A stretch of DNA of 64,000 bases from Streptomyces sp. ST2-7A (lineage in GTDB: Bacteria; Actinomycetota; Actinomycetes; Streptomycetales; Streptomycetaceae): contig NZ_JAJUWS010000008.1 in the NCBI RefSeq assembly GCF_021390475.1, forward strand, positions 99,369-163,368, written 5' to 3'. Numbering within the stretch: position 1 is the stretch's first letter; every line of letters begins with the position of its first letter. Both the position numbers and the translations under genes were made by a program. Below are positions 52,170 to 63,951 of the stretch, in pieces. Under the pieces are notes generated by a model. It was not told the DNA's origin, did no database searches, and saw nothing but the letters and a program-made list of their open reading frames with translations.

Positions 52170-55100
52170 TCAGCCCTGCGGGGGGTGCTGCGGCCATCCC
52201 TGTACGGGGGGCTGTTCCGGATGGGGATCCTCCCCGGGGTTCGGCGTACCGGGGTACCCGGGACCCGGCGGGGCGGAACCGGGGTCACCGGGCGAACCGG
52301 GGTACGGAGCCGGCGGCGGGCCGGGGTGCGGGGCCGGCGCCCCCTGCCATCCCTGCTGCCACTGACCGGGGGGCGGACCGGGCCGCCCCTGTGGGTCGGG
52401 CCCGGGCCGGCCGGGCGGCGGTGCGGTGGGATATGACTGTGGATACCCCGGTTGCTGCGGATACCCCGGCTGTTGATACCCCTGTTCCCGATGTCCCTGC
52501 CGGGGGTGTCCGGGCTGCTGGTGTCCCGGCAGCGGGGGAGCCATGTGCGGTGGCATGCCCCCGTCCTGCGTCCACAGACCCTGTTCCTGCTGGGCGCGGG
52601 CGAAGTCCTCCGCGATCAGTGCCGCGAGGTCGAAGTACGCCTGTCGGGTCCGGGGCCGCATCAGGTCCAGATCGAGTTCGGCGCCCGCCGCCAGGTGCTC
52701 GTCGAAGGGGGCGACCACCACGCCGCGGCAACGGGTGCGGAAGTGGGCGACGATGTCGTCCACCTTCACCATCCGACCGGTCTCCCGCACTCCCGAGATC
52801 ACCGTGACGCTGCGTCGCACCAACTCGTCGTAGCCGTTGGCGGAGAGCCAGTCGAGGGTGGTGCTGGCGCTGCTGGCCCCGTCCACCGAGGGAGTCGAGA
52901 CGATGATCAGCTGGTCCGCCAAATCCAGCACTCCGCGCATCGCGCTGTAGAGCAGGCCCGTTCCCGAGTCGGTGAGGATGATCGGGTACTGCTTGCCCAG
53001 TACATCGATGACGCGGCGGTAATCCTCGTCGTCGAAGGTGGTGGAGATCGCCGGATCCACGTCATTGGCGAGGATCTCCAGGCCGGAGGGTGCCTGCGAG
53101 GTGAAGCGCCGGATGTCCATGTAGCTGTTCAGGTGGGGAATGGCCCCCACCAGGTCCCGGATCGTCGCCCCCGTCTCGCGCCGTACCCGGCGTCCCAGGG
53201 TGCCCGCGTCGGGGTTGGCGTCGATCGCGATCACCTTGTCCTGGCGTTCCGAGGCCAGGGTGGCGCCCAGCGCCGTGGTGGTCGTCGTCTTCCCCACACC
53301 GCCCTTGAGACTGATCACGGCGATCCGGTAGCAGGAGAGCACCGGGGTGCGGATCACTCCCAGCTTCCGCTGCCGCTCCGCCTCCGCCGACTTGCTCCCC
53401 AACCGGAAGCGGGAGGGGGCGCGGCTCGGCGCCTGCGAGCGCGGACGGTTGCGCCGCTTCTCGTTCAGCAGCCGGTCGGAGGAGAGTTCCACCGAGGCGG
53501 TGTAGCCCAGAGCTCCCGGCTGGGGACGGGGGGCGTACTGCTGCGGCTCCGGCCACGCGGCTCCGGTCCGCGGGTCTCGAGGCGGGGCCCCGGGGGCGGG
53601 GGGTGCTGCCTCGTGCCCGGTGGATCCGTCGGGGGACCCGCCCAACCGCGGATCAACGGTGGGATGCGGTGGCCACCCCTCGGGCGGCGGCACGTGGGCG
53701 GCGGGCGTCGGGGCCTGTGTGCCGGGGTAGCCGTAGCCGGTGGGTGGGGGTCCGTCCGGGGTTTGTGCGGTGGGGCCGGTGGGTGCCACCGGGTAGCCGT
53801 AGCCGTAGCCGCCGGGTGTCCCGGGTGGGGCGACTCCCGGTGCGGCGGGCGTCGGGGCCTGTGTGCCGGGGTAGCCGTAGCCGGTGGGTGGGGGTCCGTC
53901 CGGGGTTTGTGCGGTGGGGCCGGTGGGTGCCACCGGGTAGCCGTAGCCGTAGCCGTAGCCGTAGCCGCCGGGTGTCCCGGGCGGCGGCACGTGGGCGCCG
54001 GGGGGTACGGGATGGCCGTGACCGCCGGGAACACCCGGTCCGGGCGTGCCCGGGAACCCCGGCGTCGGGGCGATCTCCGGCCGCCCCTGGACGTACGGCT
54101 GTCCGGTGGGGGAGGAGGCGTGCGGGGGCGGGGGTGCCCCGGGTCCGCCGGGCCCGCCGGGTCCGGCCGTGGGCCCCGGGGCACCGGGCGCGGACCGACC
54201 CCGGGCCCCGGGACTCCCCGGCGGCGTGGGTCCCGTCCCGGGCGTCATCGGCGGGGCGGGAGGTGTCGGGGCGGGCAGTCCGCGGCCACCCGGGCCCCCG
54301 GACGTCCCCGGGCCCGGACCGTCCGTGGTCGGGTCCTCGCCCACCCCGGGCCCGTCCGGCACATCGGCGGTGGTGTGGTCGGGAGTCCGCGGACCGCTCG
54401 GCGTCGGTGCGTGCGGGCGGGCCCCGGTGCCGGGGCCCGTGGGGATGGGTCCGGCCGGGTATCCGTCACCGGTGTCCGGCGCGGGGCGAGCCGGGTGGGC
54501 CGCTTCGGCGGAGGGCGCCATGGGTACCCCGGCGGGCGGAGCCAGGGGCTGGTCCTCCGGGGAGTCCTCCGCGCCGGTGCCCGGTCCGGGAAGCGCGGGA
54601 GGGGAACCGAGGGGCGGGGCCGGGCTCGGCCTCGCCTCCATCGGGGGCGCGATGGGCGGGGGGAACGTCGGGGCGGCGGAGGGGTTCCCCGCGCTGCTCG
54701 CCGGCGCCGGAGCGCCGGTCGACGGGAGGGCTCGCCCCTCCTCCCCGGAATCCGTGGGGGACATCCCGACCCCGGGCCCGAGGGCGGGGGGAGACATCTT
54801 CTCCGGCTTCCGATCGCCGGCGGAAACGTCTTCCCCGTCCTCCTCGCCGGTGACGGCGGGTCGGTCCCCGGAGGGATCCGGAGCCCGCTCCGACCGCGCG
54901 GCTGGGCCCTTCTCCGTCACGGGGGTGTCGGGGCGTTCCCGATCGGACGCCGGGGAGGCCGGCCGCTCCGCGTCGACGGATTCGTCCGCCGTCGGCTCGT
55001 CGCCCGACGGCCCGGTGGGGACGGTGAGGAAACCGGGCGGAGTCGGCGGCACGGCGGGGTTGAAGCCGCCGCGGGGCGGACCGGGCACCGACGGAAACCC

Positions 55101-55670
55101 CGGGGGACGCAACTGGAAGTCGGGGGGCAGCGGTGGCAGGGCTCCGCCACCGGACGGGGGCGGGAGGGAGCTCCGTCGGGGAGCCGGAGCACTCTCCCGG
55201 GAGGTCTCCTCGGGGGAACGGCGCAGCGCGGCGGGGGAGAACTGCATGGTCTCCCCGCCCACCGGTGCCGCCGGCGGGACCGTGCGGGGGGCGTCGTCGT
55301 CCGCGCCGTTCCGGTCCTCCCCGTCGTCACTGTCGCCGTCGATGGTGGGGGGAGCGGCGTCGTCGGCCGATGTGCCGGCTGCTGTGCCCGGTCCCGTCCC
55401 CGCTCCGGAGTTCCCGGAGTCGTCGGAAGCCGGTTCCGGCCGGGGCGCGTTCGTCCGCTGCCCGGGGGTCCGCTCCTCCCGGTCGTCCGCGGTCCCCCCG
55501 TCCTGCCGGGGGGCGGGGACCGGCGGGGTGGGGGAGGCACCGACGTACCAGGCCGGCCCGGGGGCCGGCCCCCCGCCCGCGTCCGCCGCCCCGGACTCCG
55601 GGGCGGCGTCGGGCCGGGCGTCACCGGAGACCCCGTCCTCGGTGCGCATGCCGTCCCGATCGCTGTTCAC
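52170..55670 (-). CDS. Very large MinD/ParA-like ATPase with disordered termini (EspI/ESX-associated type)
   Basis: 1166 residues. Residues 1-780 are a Pro/Gly/Ala/Ser-rich disordered region containing YGYG-type repeats. A ParA/MinD ATPase domain follows at about 780-1050, with deviant Walker [19 protein letters not shown], switch region [15 protein letters not shown] and [20 protein letters not shown]. The C-terminus (last 110 residues) is again Pro/Gln/Gly-rich. Relatives accompany type VII secretion (ESX) clusters of actinobacteria, and I recall the ESX locus of streptomycetes lying exactly here between ribF and rpsO. No ESX core gene is present in this window. The GTG at 55670 has GGGAGG four bases upstream. 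Confidence 0.75.
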   Translation of the reverse strand: MNSDRDGMRTEDGVSGDARPDAAPESGAADAGGGPAPGPAWYVGASPTPPVPAPRQDGGTADDREERTPGQRTNAPRPEPASDDSGNSGAGTGPGTAAGTSADDAAPPTIDGDSDDGEDRNGADDDAPRTVPPAAPVGGETMQFSPAALRRSPEETSRESAPAPRRSSLPPPSGGGALPPLPPDFQLRPPGFPSVPGPPRGGFNPAVPPTPPGFLTVPTGPSGDEPTADESVDAERPASPASDRERPDTPVTEKGPAARSERAPDPSGDRPAVTGEEDGEDVSAGDRKPEKMSPPALGPGVGMSPTDSGEEGRALPSTGAPAPASSAGNPSAAPTFPPPIAPPMEARPSPAPPLGSPPALPGPGTGAEDSPEDQPLAPPAGVPMAPSAEAAHPARPAPDTGDGYPAGPIPTGPGTGARPHAPTPSGPRTPDHTTADVPDGPGVGEDPTTDGPGPGTSGGPGGRGLPAPTPPAPPMTPGTGPTPPGSPGARGRSAPGAPGPTAGPGGPGGPGAPPPPHASSPTGQPYVQGRPEIAPTPGFPGTPGPGVPGGHGHPVPPGAHVPPPGTPGGYGYGYGYGYPVAPTGPTAQTPDGPPPTGYGYPGTQAPTPAAPGVAPPGTPGGYGYGYPVAPTGPTAQTPDGPPPTGYGYPGTQAPTPAAHVPPPEGWPPHPTVDPRLGGSPDGSTGHEAAPPAPGAPPRDPRTGAAWPEPQQYAPRPQPGALGYTASVELSSDRLLNEKRRNRPRSQAPSRAPSRFRLGSKSAEAERQRKLGVIRTPVLSCYRIAVISLKGGVGKTTTTTALGATLASERQDKVIAIDANPDAGTLGRRVRRETGATIRDLVGAIPHLNSYMDIRRFTSQAPSGLEILANDVDPAISTTFDDEDYRRVIDVLGKQYPIILTDSGTGLLYSAMRGVLDLADQLIIVSTPSVDGASSASTTLDWLSANGYDELVRRSVTVISGVRETGRMVKVDDIVAHFRTRCRGVVVAPFDEHLAAGAELDLDLMRPRTRQAYFDLAALIAEDFARAQQEQGLWTQDGGMPPHMAPPLPGHQQPGHPRQGHREQGYQQPGYPQQPGYPQSYPTAPPPGRPGPDPQGRPGPPPGQWQQGWQGAPAPHPGPPPAPYPGSPGDPGSAPPGPGYPGTPNPGEDPHPEQPPVQGWPQHPPQG
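53701..53981 (-). repeat. Long direct repeat with a GTAGCC microsatellite
   Basis: About 125 bases from 53701 are repeated nearly exactly from 53845 (offset 144). The copies differ chiefly in the number of GTAGCC units (about three against five), which encode Tyr-Gly pairs in the minus-strand ATPase gene. In-frame expansion of this kind would change only linker length. Confidence 0.8.
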
Positions 55671-55956
55671 GACGCCTCCCACTGCTGTGTGCCACCCGAT
55701 CCCCGCGTGTCGGCGGATCGCCCCGACGGGACACGTCCGGCCGGTGGTTTCCGCGCCTCCCCGGGATCGCCCCGGACCGCTGCGGTGTCCGCCGGCGGCA
55801 GCCGTGCCACCCGCCCCCTTCACCCTAGAGGAGGCGGCCTCCCACCGTGCGCACGGTGGGAGGCCGACACACCCCTCTCGGAGACGGCCCGCGCGCCCCC
55901 ACCGGCGGGATGTGGCGGGGGCGCGCGGTATGCGGTATGCGGTGTGCGCTGGTGGC

Positions 55957-56808
55957 TCAGCCGGCTTCGAGGAGGTTGCGGAACTCCTCCGCCGATACCA
56001 CGGTGGAGTCGTCCGGCACGCGTGGTGAACCGCCTTTCCCGTGGTCGAGGAACTCGGTGTCACCGGCGACGCCGGAGTCCGTGTCCGCCGGCCGTTCCAC
56101 CCGGAGCAGCAGTGGTTCACCCTCCGCCGCCATGTGGTGGATCTCCAGGGGCTCACCCGTCTCGTCGGGCACGACGAACGCCCTGGTGGGCGGGGACGCG
56201 TCCGCCAGATCCCGCTCGGGGGCGGGAACCGCCCGCGCCGGGATCTCCCACAGCACACGGCAGTCGCCGCCCACCGGTGAGCTGACGAAGTGGTTCGCCA
56301 GGTCGCCCGGCACCGTCACGGCGTCCCCCGCCTGCCGCAGCCGGGCGGTGTGCAGGGGGACGGAGGTGTACATCACCCCGTCCCGACAGAACATCTCGCC
56401 GGGTTCGGGCAGTTCGGGTGCGGTGACGGTGATGTGCACCGTGCCCTCGGCCGCCACCCGCATCTCCTGCTCGCCGCCCTCGAAACCGACAGCCGCACCG
56501 CGAGCCCGGAACCCGGCCGCGGCCATCGCCTCGTTGGCGGCGGACACCAGGGCGTCCGCCGGTCCGGGAACGGGGGGCGGCTCGGGCGCGGTGACGAGCG
56601 GCCACCCGTCGGACACGTCCTCCTCGACGGCTCGACCCTCCTCGTCCGGACCACCGCAGGAGACGGTCAGCACGGCGAGGGCCAGCAGGCCGATGGCCGG
56701 CAGGCCGACGCCGCGCGGGCCTGCCGGCCATCGGGGCGACGGATCCCCCGCCGCGCCGGGCCGGCGGGTCGCGGCGATCGGGCGGGGGGCACGTCCCACA
56801 ACTCTCAT
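55957..56808 (-). CDS. Putative lipoprotein of unknown function
   Basis: 283 residues. A basic N-terminus of about 35 residues leads to a hydrophobic segment ([16 protein letters not shown]) ending in a lipobox cysteine. The exported part has [20 protein letters not shown] and [17 protein letters not shown], a beta-rich pattern without known catalytic motif. The ATG at 56808 overlaps the end of the DUF397 region only by closeness (seven bases apart), with GAGAAG three bases before it. It could be a leftover of the ESX-type neighbourhood. I do not recognise the family with confidence. Confidence 0.6.
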   Translation of the reverse strand: MRVVGRAPRPIAATRRPGAAGDPSPRWPAGPRGVGLPAIGLLALAVLTVSCGGPDEEGRAVEEDVSDGWPLVTAPEPPPVPGPADALVSAANEAMAAAGFRARGAAVGFEGGEQEMRVAAEGTVHITVTAPELPEPGEMFCRDGVMYTSVPLHTARLRQAGDAVTVPGDLANHFVSSPVGGDCRVLWEIPARAVPAPERDLADASPPTRAFVVPDETGEPLEIHHMAAEGEPLLLRVERPADTDSGVAGDTEFLDHGKGGSPRVPDDSTVVSAEEFRNLLEAG

Positions 56809-56815
56809 GCGCTTC

Positions 56816-57073
56816 TCATTCGATGTCGAACTCACCGTCACGGGCGCCCAGTACGAAGGCCTCCCACTCGGCCGGCGTGAACCGCAACACCGTCTCCGGG
56901 TCGGCGGAATTGCGCATGGCGATCGCTCCGCCCTCCAGATGGGCGATCTCCACCCGCTCGTCCTGCGGGCCCTCCGGCGAGCCCACCCACTCCGCGCCGG
57001 AGATGTCCATCGCGTAGAGCTCGTCCTTCTCCCGCTCTTTGCGGGCCGCGATCTCGGCCTCGGTCTCCGTCAT
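56816..57073 (-). CDS. DUF397 domain protein
   Basis: 85 residues. The C-terminal two-thirds matches DUF397: VEIAHLEGGAIAMRNSADPE followed by TVLRFTPAEWEAFVLGARDG. The N-terminal 25 residues are a charged helix, longer than in the usual short form. Many DUF397 proteins pair with XRE-family regulators (BldB/WhiJ-type modules) in streptomycetes, but no such regulator is adjacent. The ATG at 57073 has AAGGTG about ten bases upstream. It is followed by the lipoprotein gene. Confidence 0.75.
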   Translation of the reverse strand: MTETEAEIAARKEREKDELYAMDISGAEWVGSPEGPQDERVEIAHLEGGAIAMRNSADPETVLRFTPAEWEAFVLGARDGEFDIE

Positions 57074-57257
57074 CGCCTCGTCACCTTTTCCGCGCTCGCG
57101 TTCGATCGGGGAACATCGCACCGCCTCGTGCGGTGGACGGCCCCGGCATCCGAAGATCGTCGCACTCCGTCGCCGGCAGGGTACCGGGGCGAAGGCCGCC
57201 CCCACACCCCATCGGCGGGTATGGATCACCCCGGATCGGTGCGACGGTCGGGATCGG

Positions 57258-58013
57258 TCAGATGCCGCGCAGCCACCAGTCGGCGCCGAGCACGCCGACG
57301 AAACCGGTGACGAGGACGGCCATACCCAGGCGGGTGCGCCCGCGGCGGCTCATCTCGATGACGGCACCGCTCAGGATGAAGGCGGCACCGTACAGGCCCA
57401 CCGACAGCAGCGAGGACCCGTTGCCCAGCCGCACGACGAGGATGACGGCCATCGCCACCATCGCCACCGCGCCCATGGCCATGCGCACCCGGCGGGCCTG
57501 GCGGGGCGTCAACCCTCGGCGGGACTCGTCCGCGGTCGTCTTCGTGTCCGGGGCCCGGTCCCCGGGGAAGCCGGGGGAATCGGGGGCGTCGATGACACCG
57601 GGGGTGCCGTCGGCGGCCGGGGTGTCGACCGCGTCGATCGTGTGGTTCCCGGCCCGCGCCGCGGCCCCGCCGTTCCCGGGGGGATCGTTCGCGGCCGGTC
57701 GTCCGGCCGGCCCGTCAGCCGGTCGGCGGGTCGCCGGTCCGGTTCCCGCCGCGTTCCCCGCGGTCCCGGTCGCCCCGTCGGAATCGGTAGCGGCGCCCTG
57801 CCCGGTCGCCCCGTCGGAACCGGAATCGGAAACGGGTCCGTCCTCGGCCGCCCCCGCTCCCGTCCCGGTCGGTATCCCGCCGTCGCTCCCCGCCCCGGGG
57901 GGGCGCTCCGGCCCCTCGCCGACGGGCTTCGCGCCCTTTGCGGAGGTCCCGTCGGCGGCGTCCCCCGCGGTCCCCCCGACCGTCTTCCCGACGGTCTCTC
58001 CGGTCGTCGTCAC
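57258..58013 (-). CDS. Small multi-pass membrane protein with long disordered N-terminus
   Basis: 251 residues. About 165 residues rich in Gly/Ala/Asp/Pro/Thr are followed by a basic stretch (RRGLTPRQARRVRMAMG) and three hydrophobic helices (AVAMVAMAVILVVRL, LLSVGLYGAAFILSGAVIEM, LGMAVLVTGFVGVLGADWWL). I favour the GTG at 58013: a -10 hexamer TATGCT (58021-58026, minus strand) ends seven bases before it, the leaderless layout. An ATG twelve bases upstream would lie inside that -10. The function is unknown. Confidence 0.6.
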   Translation of the reverse strand: MTTTGETVGKTVGGTAGDAADGTSAKGAKPVGEGPERPPGAGSDGGIPTGTGAGAAEDGPVSDSGSDGATGQGAATDSDGATGTAGNAAGTGPATRRPADGPAGRPAANDPPGNGGAAARAGNHTIDAVDTPAADGTPGVIDAPDSPGFPGDRAPDTKTTADESRRGLTPRQARRVRMAMGAVAMVAMAVILVVRLGNGSSLLSVGLYGAAFILSGAVIEMSRRGRTRLGMAVLVTGFVGVLGADWWLRGI

Positions 58014-58240
58014 GGCAAGCAGCATAGGGGGTGTGCCCCGGGCGGCACCGGCTGCCGGGGAAAGCCGTCGGGACCGCCCCGCCGGGTGGCCCCCGAGCCC
58101 CTCGAACCCGCCCGGTCGGAGACCTCTCGGTGGACTGCTAGGGTGGTGGTGACTATTCGTGCCCGCCGAGTGGCCGTTCCACCTCCCCCGTGACGAAGAC
58201 CGGGGGAGCTCGCGGGCGCATGAACCCCAAGGAGTCATAC

Positions 58241-58531
58241 GTGTCCTCTCTCGACGCCGCCACGAAGCAGAAGATCATGGCCGAGTTCGCCACCAAAGAG
58301 GGCGACACCGGCTCCCCCGAGGTCCAGGTCGCGATGCTCACCCGACGGATCAGTGACCTGACCGAGCACCTGAAGACCCACAAGCACGACCACCACTCGC
58401 GCCGCGGTCTGCTGCTGCTCGTCGGTCAGCGCCGTCGCCTGCTGCAGTACCTGGCCAAGAAGGACATCCAGCGCTTCCGTACGCTGGTGGACCGCCTCGG
58501 CATCCGCCGTGGTGCCGCCGGCGCCAGGTGA
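58241..58531 (+). CDS. rpsO: 30S ribosomal protein S15
   Basis: 96 residues. [40 protein letters not shown] and [16 protein letters not shown] are the S15 signatures. It binds the central domain of 16S rRNA. The GTG at 58241 has AAGGAG six bases upstream. A hairpin with one mismatch follows at once and separates it from pnp, as in other streptomycetes, where read-through transcripts are cut by RNase III. Confidence 0.96.
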   Translation: MSSLDAATKQKIMAEFATKEGDTGSPEVQVAMLTRRISDLTEHLKTHKHDHHSRRGLLLLVGQRRRLLQYLAKKDIQRFRTLVDRLGIRRGAAGAR

Positions 58532-58538
58532 CACGCCG

Positions 58539-58582
58539 CGAGGGGAGCGATCGGACACGAGGGTGTCGGATCGCTCCCCTCG
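58539..58582 (+). terminator. rpsO-pnp intergenic hairpin
   Basis: 20-bp arms with a single mismatch (58539-58558 and 58563-58582) around GAGG. It may be a partial terminator and a candidate RNase III site, as described for streptomycete rpsO-pnp messages. Confidence 0.75.
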
Positions 58583-58949
58583 ACGCATCCCGGTTCCCCG
58601 CCGGGTCCGACGAACCGTCGCCCGGGGAGGACCGAACCGCCCCGACGCCCCGGCCCGTCCACGGAAGACGCGCCGAAGCGTCGATGCCTTTGTACGCTGG
58701 TGTCGTTACCGGCCCGGGAAACCCCGGGTGCCGCGCGAACATCGCGTGACAGCGCACACCGCCGTGTGATCCCATCGCACGGGAACAACCGAAACGAGGC
58801 GGGGCGTCTCCACCGCCGCCGGTCCTCGGTAGTGGCCCCCGGGGCTCACCCCGGGTGCTTCGATCGATGGCCGGCCCGCAGCGGGACGCTCCACCGCCGC
58901 ACACACCGCCCGTCCCCCGGGACGGGCGCGGACGAGGAGAACACCGAAG
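58583..58949 (+). promoter_or_regulatory. pnp promoter and structured leader
   Basis: TACGCT at 58693-58698 is a candidate -10 for a pnp-specific promoter. Downstream the leader can form CCCGGGG-ctca-CCCCGGG around 58840-58858 and GCCCGTCCC/GGGACGGGC around 58909-58928, the latter just before the ribosome binding site (GAGGAGA near 58935). These could mediate the autoregulation known for polynucleotide phosphorylase. No gene is seen. Confidence 0.4.
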
Positions 58950-61163
58950 GTGGAGAACGAAACCCACTACGCCGAGGCCGTCATCGACAACGGTTCCTTC
59001 GGCACCCGCACCATCCGCTTCGAGACCGGCCGACTCGCCCGGCTGGCCGCCGGCTCCGCCGTCGCCTACCTGGACGACGACACGATGATCCTGTCGGCCA
59101 CCACGGTCTCCAAGCGCCCCAAGGATCAGCTGGACTTCCTCCCGTTGACCGTGGACGTCGAGGAGCGGATGTACGCCGCGGGCAAGATCCCCGGCTCCTT
59201 CTTCCGCCGGGAGGGCCGGCCCTCCGAGGACGCCATCCTCACCTGCCGCCTGATCGACCGTCCGTTGCGCCCCTCCCTGAAGAAGGGTCTGCGCAACGAG
59301 ATCCAGATCGTCGAGACGGTCATGGCGCTCAACCCCGACCACCTGTACGACGTGGTCGCCATCAACGCCGCCTCCTGCTCCACCCAGCTCTCCGGCCTGC
59401 CCTTCTCCGGGCCGATCGGCGGCACCCGGGTCGCCCTGATCGAGGGCACCTGGGTCGCCTTCCCGACCCACAGCGAGCTGGAGCGGGCCGTCTTCGACAT
59501 GGTCGTGGCCGGCCGGGTCCTGCCCGACGGTGACGTCGCGATCATGATGGTCGAGGCCGAGGCGACCAACAAGACCGTCGAACTGGTCGCGGGTGGCGCC
59601 CAGGCCCCCACCGAGGAGGTCGTCGCCGCCGGTCTGGAGGCGGCCAAGCCCTTCATCAAGGTGCTGTGCCGGGCCCAGTCGGACCTCGCGGCCAAGGCGG
59701 CCAAGCCGATCGCCGAGTTCCCGCTCTTCCTCGACCACCAGGACGACGTCCTGGAGGCGCTGGAGACCGCGGTCCGCGACGAGCTGGCCCGTGCCCTGAC
59801 CATCACCGGCAAGCAGGAGCGCGAGACCGAGCTGGACCGGATCAAGGGGCTCGCCGCCGAGAAGCTGCTGCCGCAGTTCGAAGGGCGCGAGAAGGAGATC
59901 TCCGCCGCCTACCGGACGCTCACCAAGCAGCTCATCCGCGAGCGGGTCATCACGGACAAGATCCGCATCGACGGCCGCGGGGTCACGGACATCCGCACCC
60001 TGGCCGCCGAGGTCGAGGCCATCCCGCGGGTCCACGGCTCGGCGCTGTTCGAGCGCGGCGAGACCCAGATCCTGGGTGTCACCACGCTGAACATGCTGCG
60101 CATGGAGCAGATGCTGGACACCCTCTCCCCGGTGTCCCGCAAGCGCTACATGCACAACTACATCTTCCCGCCGTTCTCCACCGGTGAGACCGGTCGGGTG
60201 GGATCGCCCAAGCGTCGCGAGATCGGCCACGGCGCCCTCGCCGAGCGCGCCATGGTGCCGGTGCTGCCCTCCCGCGAGGAGTTCCCCTACGCCATCCGGC
60301 AGGTCTCCGAGGCGCTGGGCTCCAACGGCTCCACCTCCATGGGGTCGGTCTGCGCCTCCACCATGTCGCTGCTCAACGCCGGTGTGCCGCTCAAGGCCCC
60401 GGTCGCCGGCATCGCGATGGGGTTGATCTCCCAGGAGATCGAGGGGAAGACCCACTACGTCACGCTGACCGACATCCTGGGTGCCGAGGACGCGTTCGGC
60501 GACATGGACTTCAAGGTCGCCGGCACCCGGGAGTTCGTCACCGCCCTGCAGCTGGACACCAAGCTGGACGGCATCCCCGCCTCCGTGCTGGCCGCGGCCC
60601 TCAAGCAGGCCCGCGACGCCCGCCTGCACATCCTCGACGTGATGATGGAGGCCATCGACCAGCCCGACGAGATGTCCCCGCACGCCCCGCGGATCATCAC
60701 CGTCAAGATCCCGGTGGACAAGATCGGTGAGGTCATCGGCCCGAAGGGCAAGATGATCAACCAGATCCAGGAGGACACCGGCGCCGACATCACCATCGAG
60801 GACGACGGCACCATCTACATCGGTGCCTCCGACGGTGTCTCGGCCGAGGCCGCCCGCACCACGATCAACGGCATCGCCAACCCGACGATGCCGGAGGTCG
60901 GCGAGCGCTACCTGGGCACGGTCGTCAAGACGACCACCTTCGGTGCCTTCGTCTCCCTGCTGCCGGGGAAGGACGGTCTGCTGCACATCTCCCAGATCCG
61001 CAAGCTCGCCGGTGGCAAGCGCGTGGAGAACGTCGAGGACGTCCTCGGCATCGGCCAGAAGGTCCAGGTGGAGATCGCCGAGATCGACCAGCGCGGCAAG
61101 CTCTCGCTGATCCCCGTCATGGAGGACGAGGGCGACGAGGCCAAGGGCGACACCGAGCAGTGA
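58950..61163 (+). CDS. pnp: Polyribonucleotide nucleotidyltransferase (guanosine pentaphosphate synthetase type)
   Basis: 737 residues. Two RNase PH-like domains (first with [20 protein letters not shown], second with [20 protein letters not shown] and the active-site [12 protein letters not shown]), then KH ([20 protein letters not shown]) and S1 ([20 protein letters not shown]) domains. It degrades and tails RNA with phosphate/nucleoside diphosphates; streptomycete enzymes also pyrophosphorylate guanosine nucleotides. GTG start. The stop overlaps the next gene as GTGA. Confidence 0.96.
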   Translation: MENETHYAEAVIDNGSFGTRTIRFETGRLARLAAGSAVAYLDDDTMILSATTVSKRPKDQLDFLPLTVDVEERMYAAGKIPGSFFRREGRPSEDAILTCRLIDRPLRPSLKKGLRNEIQIVETVMALNPDHLYDVVAINAASCSTQLSGLPFSGPIGGTRVALIEGTWVAFPTHSELERAVFDMVVAGRVLPDGDVAIMMVEAEATNKTVELVAGGAQAPTEEVVAAGLEAAKPFIKVLCRAQSDLAAKAAKPIAEFPLFLDHQDDVLEALETAVRDELARALTITGKQERETELDRIKGLAAEKLLPQFEGREKEISAAYRTLTKQLIRERVITDKIRIDGRGVTDIRTLAAEVEAIPRVHGSALFERGETQILGVTTLNMLRMEQMLDTLSPVSRKRYMHNYIFPPFSTGETGRVGSPKRREIGHGALAERAMVPVLPSREEFPYAIRQVSEALGSNGSTSMGSVCASTMSLLNAGVPLKAPVAGIAMGLISQEIEGKTHYVTLTDILGAEDAFGDMDFKVAGTREFVTALQLDTKLDGIPASVLAAALKQARDARLHILDVMMEAIDQPDEMSPHAPRIITVKIPVDKIGEVIGPKGKMINQIQEDTGADITIEDDGTIYIGASDGVSAEAARTTINGIANPTMPEVGERYLGTVVKTTTFGAFVSLLPGKDGLLHISQIRKLAGGKRVENVEDVLGIGQKVQVEIAEIDQRGKLSLIPVMEDEGDEAKGDTEQ

Positions 61164-62611
61164 CACGACGGCTTCCCGTGACGGCCCGCTCCGCCTTCCC
61201 GGCGGGGCGGGCCGTCCCCCGTCCGCCGCGCGGCGGCGGTGTCTCCCCCGACCGCTTCGGGGCCGCCGGTCGATCCGCGGCCCGCCGGACGGTCACCACC
61301 ACCGAGGTGCCCGGCACGAACGGAGCGGGCACGGTACGACGCACCGTCCTGCCGGGCGGCCTGCGGGTGATCACCGAGACCGTGCCGGGGGTGCGCTCGG
61401 TCTCCTTCGGCATCTGGGCCCGGGTGGGCTCGCGGGACGAGACCCCCTCCCTGAACGGCGCCACCCACTACCTCGAGCACCTGCTCTTCAAGGGCACCCG
61501 TACCCGTACGGCGCTGGACATCTCCGCGGCCCTGGACGCGGTGGGCGGTGAGATGAACGCCTTCACGGCCAAGGAGTACACCTGCTACTACGCCCGGGTG
61601 CTCGACCGGGACCTGCCTCTCGCCGTGGACGTGCTGTGCGACATGCTGACCGACTCGGTCATCACCCCCGAGGAGGTGGACGCCGAGCGCGGCGTCATCC
61701 TCGAGGAGATCGCGATGACGGAGGACGACCCGGACGATTGCGTGCACGACCTCTTCGCGCACACCCGGCTGGGTGACAGCCCGCTGGGTCGCCCGGTGCT
61801 GGGCACCGTGGAGACCGTCACCGCCCTGGACCGGGACCGCGTGGCGCGCTTCTACCGCCGGCACTACACGCCGGACCGTCTGGTGGTCACCGCGGCGGGC
61901 AACCTCGACCACACCGCCGTGGTTCGCCGTGTCCGCGCGGCGTTCGAACGGTCCGGCGCGCTCGGCCGCGAGGACGCCGTCCCGATGGGACCGCGCACCG
62001 GTCGGCGGACCCTGCGGGGCGGGGGCCGGGTGGAGGTGCTGGACCGTCCCACCGAGCAGGCGCACGCGGTGCTCGGCCTGCCGGGTCTCTCCCGCACCGA
62101 CGAGCGGCGCTGGGCCCTGGGCGTGCTCAACGCCGCGCTGGGCGGCGGAATGAGCTCCCGGCTCTTCCAGGAGGTCCGCGAGAAGCGCGGCCTGGCCTAT
62201 TCGGTGTACTCCTACACCTCGGCCTACGCCGACTGCGGCCTGTTCGGCGTCTACGCGGGCTGTCGTCCGGACCGGTTGCCGGAGGTGTTGAAGATCTGTC
62301 GCGCGCAGCTCGCGGACATCGCCGAAAACGGTCTGGGCGAGGAGGAACTGCGGCGGGCCATCGGGCAGTTGTCCGGTGCCACAGTGCTGGCCCTGGAGGA
62401 CACCGGCTCGCTCATGCACCGTCTCGGCAAGAGCGAGATCTGCTGGGGCGAGCAACTGTCGGTCGACGACATGCTGGCGCGCATCGCGGCGGTCGACCGG
62501 GAGGAGGTCGCCCGGGTGGCGGCCGAGGTGCTCGACCAACGGCCCTCGCTGGCGGTGATCGGCCCCCTCGGGGACCGTCTGGCGGGCAGGTTGGACGAGG
62601 CCGTCTGCTGA
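61160..62611 (+). CDS. M16 family zinc metallopeptidase
   Basis: 483 residues. The inverted zinc motif HYLEH (His103, Glu106, His107) lies in [15 protein letters not shown], with the distal glutamate in [11 protein letters not shown]; the R/Y pair of the inactive-like half is in [20 protein letters not shown]. The first 58 residues form an Arg/Pro-rich extension. Members at this place next to pnp are conserved in actinobacteria. Likely a cytosolic oligopeptidase. The GTG at 61160 overlaps the pnp stop, showing translational coupling. Confidence 0.92.
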   Translation: MTRRLPVTARSAFPAGRAVPRPPRGGGVSPDRFGAAGRSAARRTVTTTEVPGTNGAGTVRRTVLPGGLRVITETVPGVRSVSFGIWARVGSRDETPSLNGATHYLEHLLFKGTRTRTALDISAALDAVGGEMNAFTAKEYTCYYARVLDRDLPLAVDVLCDMLTDSVITPEEVDAERGVILEEIAMTEDDPDDCVHDLFAHTRLGDSPLGRPVLGTVETVTALDRDRVARFYRRHYTPDRLVVTAAGNLDHTAVVRRVRAAFERSGALGREDAVPMGPRTGRRTLRGGGRVEVLDRPTEQAHAVLGLPGLSRTDERRWALGVLNAALGGGMSSRLFQEVREKRGLAYSVYSYTSAYADCGLFGVYAGCRPDRLPEVLKICRAQLADIAENGLGEEELRRAIGQLSGATVLALEDTGSLMHRLGKSEICWGEQLSVDDMLARIAAVDREEVARVAAEVLDQRPSLAVIGPLGDRLAGRLDEAVC

Positions 62612-63457
<846 letters not shown>

Positions 63458-63462
63458 TCGGG

Positions 63463-63951
63463 ATGGGCGCGCGCCTGGGCTACGCGGTGATGGCGATCCT
63501 GCTGGTCGTCTACACGGCCTTCCTCGGCCACCGGGGGATCTTCCTCCTCCAACAGGGCACGCCGGTCACCGTCGGCCTGGGGGCCGCGGTGCTGGTCCTG
63601 CCGGGGCTGGCGCTGTGGTTCCTGTGGCACAGCACCCGCTTCGCGCGGCGGGCCGGGCTGCTGGCCCGACAGTTGGAGGCGGAGGGCGGTCTGCCGGTGG
63701 ACGATCTGCCGCGCACCCCGTCGGGTCGGATCGAGAAGGCGGCGGCCGACGCGTCCTTCGAGCGGTACCGCGCGGAGACGGAGGCGAACCCGGGGGAGTG
63801 GCGGACCTGGTTCCGTCTGGCGGTGGCCTACCACGACGCCCGCGACACCCCCCGGGCCCGACGGGCGATGCAGCACGCGATCGCCCTGCACGCCGGGGAG
63901 AGGGCCGGAACGGCCTCCGGACCCGCCGGGGCGGCGTCGGCCGACGGATGA
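63463..63951 (+). CDS. Membrane protein with TPR-like C-terminus
   Basis: 162 residues. Two hydrophobic helices at the N-terminus (LGYAVMAILLVVYTAFL and VTVGLGAAVLVLPGLALWFL) anchor it; the remainder is cytosolic and helical, with WRTWFRLAVAYHDARDTPRA followed by ARRAMQHAIALH, a single TPR-like pair. It starts six bases after the dapB stop, GATCGGG providing only a weak ribosome binding site. It is probably co-transcribed with dapB. The function is unknown. Confidence 0.75.
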   Translation: MGARLGYAVMAILLVVYTAFLGHRGIFLLQQGTPVTVGLGAAVLVLPGLALWFLWHSTRFARRAGLLARQLEAEGGLPVDDLPRTPSGRIEKAAADASFERYRAETEANPGEWRTWFRLAVAYHDARDTPRARRAMQHAIALHAGERAGTASGPAGAASADG

